From Chitinophagaceae bacterium (GTDB lineage: Bacteria > Bacteroidota > Bacteroidia > Chitinophagales > Chitinophagaceae): a stretch of DNA of 8,507 bases. Below, one piece after another: positions 7,373 to 8,507 of the stretch. The first letter of the stretch is position 1. Every line of letters begins with the position of its first letter. A model generated the notes under the pieces. The model was not told the origin of the DNA and did no database searches. It saw nothing but the letters and a program-made list of their open reading frames with translations. The translations under genes were made by a program, and so were the position numbers. The DNA lies in NCBI GenBank assembly GCA_017853235.1, contig JAFMJX010000072.1, forward strand, positions 1 to 8,507, read 5' to 3'.

Positions 7373-7451
7373 ATATGGATGGGTTAGTAAGTACGGGAAT
7401 TGAATTCCCTCCACAATATTAATTATACTTTATTCGAATTCAAAAAAAATT
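7332..7451 (-). ncRNA. Candidate structured leader or small RNA upstream of rluE
   Basis: The minus-strand transcript from a likely start near 7451 contains three possible hairpins. The first is GGGAAT-loop-ATTCCC (arms 7409-7404 and 7400-7395). The second is a 7-bp pairing of 7413-7407 (UGGAGGG) with 7366-7360 (UCCUCCA). The third is the terminator 7372-7338. The second uses bases needed by both the first and the third, which is the arrangement of a transcription attenuator (anti-antiterminator, antiterminator, terminator). I do not recognise it as any named riboswitch or leader family. The frame of rluE is open through this stretch, but the codons look non-coding. The structures were drawn by eye; no folding energy or conservation was calculated. 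Confidence 0.4.
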
Positions 7452-7456
7452 TTAAA

Positions 7457-7464
7457 CAAATTTA
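7457..7464 (-). promoter_or_regulatory. Possible -7 element for the rluE leader
   Basis: TAAATTTG on the minus strand matches TAnnTTTG exactly. No good TTTG is seen 19 nt upstream (a TTG at 7480-7478 is only 13 nt away), so only the -7 half is convincing. The transcript would start near 7451 and carry about 150 nt of leader before rluE. Confidence 0.35.
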
Positions 7465-7526
7465 TTGCGGTTATCCACAATTGGACTTTTATAGGGCATT
7501 AAAAAATTATAAAATAATTGCGGTTA
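7464..7526 (+). repeat. Direct repeat ATTGCGGTTA, two copies
   Basis: ATTGCGGTTA is found at 7464-7473 and 7517-7526, 53 bp apart, which is close to five turns of B-DNA. The GCGG core stands out in surrounding DNA of about 24% GC. The first copy overlaps the putative rluE -7 element and the DnaA-box sequence. It may be a paired regulator-binding site; no regulator is identified. Confidence 0.6.
7471..7479 (+). promoter_or_regulatory. Exact DnaA-box consensus TTATCCACA
   Basis: The 9-mer matches the strong E. coli DnaA box exactly. It lies just upstream of the -7 element proposed for the rluE leader. No further clear box is seen in the gap, so this is not by itself evidence for an origin. A single chance match is possible. 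Confidence 0.3.
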
Positions 7527-7563
7527 AAGTGTTTCAAAAAAAATTTACAACGTTACATTAATT

Positions 7564-7580
7564 TTTCAGAAACGCTGAAA
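7564..7580. repeat. Small inverted repeat TTTCAG/CTGAAA
   Basis: Arms 7564-7569 and 7575-7580 form a 6-bp stem with a five-base loop. A second, longer-range pair, TGTTTCA at 7530-7536 and TGAAACA at 7576-7582, shares the right arm. No T-tract follows, so a terminator is unlikely. Confidence 0.4.
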
Positions 7581-7620
7581 CATTGATGAATAAAGGATTT
7601 CATTTGATTGCAATTAATAC

Positions 7621-7653
7621 TGATACTTTGTTTTTTATAATATCAAAGTATTA
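7621..7653 (+). repeat. Inverted repeat with T-rich loop upstream of lpxD
   Basis: TGATACTTTG (7621-7630) faces CAAAGTATTA (7644-7653) across 13 AT bases. As DNA, nine of ten positions pair, eight of them contiguous; as a plus-strand RNA the mismatch becomes G-U, so all ten pair. It may be an operator or a weak hairpin about 100 bp before lpxD. Confidence 0.5.
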
Positions 7654-7703
7654 TCAATGATAAAAATGATGGAAGATTTTACCCAATAAATGCAGAAAAA
7701 AAA

Positions 7704-7732
7704 TTTTTTACAAAAAAGGGTCATTACCTTTG
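7704..7732 (+). promoter_or_regulatory. Probable lpxD promoter
   Basis: TACCTTTG at 7725-7732 matches the Bacteroidota -7 element exactly. A T-run (TTTT at 7704-7707) lies 17 nt upstream, a loose match to the -33 TTTG. Transcription would begin near 7739, about 15 nt before the ATG at 7754. Confidence 0.45.
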
Positions 7733-7753
7733 ATTTAGGCCAAAAACACACTT

Positions 7754-8507
7754 ATGAAGCTAAATGCACCCGTTTCGGTACAATGGTTATCTACTTTAAC
7801 AAACTCCGAAATTATAGGTAATCAACAGTTAGAAATTACTGGAGTGAACGAAATTCATCAAGTTGAAAAGGGTGATATTGTATTTGTAGATCATCCTAAA
7901 TATTATAATACTTGTTTAAACAGCGATGCATGTTGTATCATCATTAATGATAAAACAGTCACGATTCCCGAAGGCAAAGCATTATTGTATTGTGAAGATC
8001 CATTTGAAGCCTATTTAAAAATTGTACAACATTTTAAACCTATAGTTGCTACTACAAAATCAATAAGCGAAGATGCAGTGATTGGAGAAGGAACAATTAT
8101 TATGCCGAATACATTCATAGGTGCTCATGTAAAAATTGGTAAAAATTGTATCATACATCCTAATGTTTCCATCTTAGCCGATACTATTATTGGAGATGAA
8201 GTCATTATTCAAGCTAATACAGTGATTGGAAGTGACGCCTTTTATTATAATACAAAAAAGAATCGTCAGGATTGGTATAAAAAGCTACTTAGTTGCGGCA
8301 GGGTAATTTTGGAAGATAAAGTGGAAATAGGTGCAGGGTGTACCATTGACCGTGGCGTAAGTGGAGACACTATTATAGGGCGCGGGTCTAAGCTAGATAA
8401 TATGATTCATGTAGGGCATGATACCCAAATTGAAGCTAATTGCCTTTTTGCCGCTGGGGTTGCAATCGCAGGAGGGGTAAAAATAAAAGCAGGAGTGACT
8501 CTTTGGG
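7754..8507 (+). CDS. lpxD: LpxD-type UDP-3-O-acylglucosamine N-acyltransferase, 3'-truncated
   Basis: The first 251 codons of an acyltransferase that in the LpxD family adds a hydroxyacyl chain from acyl-ACP to the 2-amino group of UDP-3-O-acylglucosamine during lipid A synthesis at the inner face of the membrane. Residues 1-100 fit the LpxD N-terminal uridine-binding domain (VDHPKYY at 45-51). From about 103 a left-handed beta-helix of hexapeptide repeats follows (VIGEGT, FIGAHV, KIGKNC, IIGDEV). The segment CGRVILEDKVEIGAGCTIDR (181-200) and the HVGHDT motif match LpxD; His222 corresponds to the catalytic His of E. coli LpxD (His239). The gene runs off the window. Bacteroidota often carry a second LpxD-like gene away from the main lpx cluster, and this may be that paralogue, so the exact substrate is uncertain. 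The ATG at 7754 gives the expected N-terminus. Confidence 0.85.
   Translation, partial: MKLNAPVSVQWLSTLTNSEIIGNQQLEITGVNEIHQVEKGDIVFVDHPKYYNTCLNSDACCIIINDKTVTIPEGKALLYCEDPFEAYLKIVQHFKPIVATTKSISEDAVIGEGTIIMPNTFIGAHVKIGKNCIIHPNVSILADTIIGDEVIIQANTVIGSDAFYYNTKKNRQDWYKKLLSCGRVILEDKVEIGAGCTIDRGVSGDTIIGRGSKLDNMIHVGHDTQIEANCLFAAGVAIAGGVKIKAGVTLW

Larger units (their letters stand above)
7441..7740. other. AT-rich intergenic region between rluE and lpxD
   Basis: These 300 bases hold 71 G or C by my count (about 24%), well below the flanking genes. No convincing gene lies here. Present are a DnaA-box-like 9-mer (7471-7479), a 10-bp direct repeat, a 10-bp hairpin (7621-7653), a 6-bp hairpin (7564-7580) and promoter-like elements for both flanking genes. 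The gap is longer than the other spacers in the window, all of which are under 150 bp. Confidence 0.7.

Noticed and set aside
7332..7412. tRNA gene suggested by the paired GC-rich segments near rluE
   Set aside because: No cloverleaf, no GGTTCGAATCC-type T-arm and no acceptor stem can be drawn; the pairings fit a terminator and leader instead.
7586..7660. 24-codon open frame (starting MNKGFHLIAINTD), followed by a 10-codon frame starting at 7657 with overlapping ATGA
   Set aside because: Very short frames in AT-rich DNA, no start-site signal, and the first overlaps the inverted repeat. The overlapping start and stop are curious but unsupported without conservation.
7441..7740. Replication origin in the AT-rich gap
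   Set aside because: Only one clear DnaA box, no box cluster, and no dnaA, dnaN or other origin-linked gene in view; the evidence is too thin to annotate an origin.

Overview
The window looks like core-genome chromosome of a low-GC member of the Bacteroidota, most likely the Chitinophagaceae (Sediminibacterium-like; this is inference from protein style, not a database match). The pointers are a DUF4290 protein, two signal peptides cleaved just before Gln (G-I-A|Q and V-Q-A|Q), start codons without clear Shine-Dalgarno sequences, and several matches to the Bacteroidota -7 promoter element TAnnTTTG. I see no transposase, integrase, phage gene, CRISPR array, tRNA or rRNA.

Layout. The 3' part of a DUF4290 gene (+, 5' end outside the window) converges on a secreted S10 serine carboxypeptidase-like gene (-). 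A 20-bp perfect hairpin lies between them as a bidirectional terminator. Divergent from the peptidase is a tight plus-strand run: gmk (guanylate kinase), an HSDL2-type short-chain dehydrogenase 7 nt later, and an exported AbgB-like M20 amidohydrolase 25 nt after that. This run converges, with only 15 bp between stops, on a minus-strand pair of translation genes: rluE (23S rRNA pseudouridine synthase) followed by lysS (class II lysyl-tRNA synthetase). Divergent from rluE, after a gap of about 450 bp, is an LpxD-type acyltransferase gene that runs off the right edge.

How the genes relate. gmk, lysS and rluE are housekeeping functions (nucleotides, translation, ribosome modification). LpxD is lipid A acylation. 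The S10 and M20 enzymes carry export signals and probably work on peptides or amidated compounds in the periplasm. I see no single pathway joining all of them.

The least explained part is the 7304-7753 gap. On the rluE side, a minus-strand leader contains a convincing intrinsic terminator 28 nt before the rluE start. A competing upstream pairing and a third hairpin could form a transcription attenuator; the alternative is a small stand-alone RNA. The rest of the gap is about 24% GC (7441-7740, counted by eye). It holds one exact DnaA-box sequence, a 10-bp direct repeat with a 53-bp period, an inverted repeat, a small hairpin and a likely lpxD promoter. I did not find a clearly novel multi-gene system; the rluE leader is the best candidate for something undescribed.
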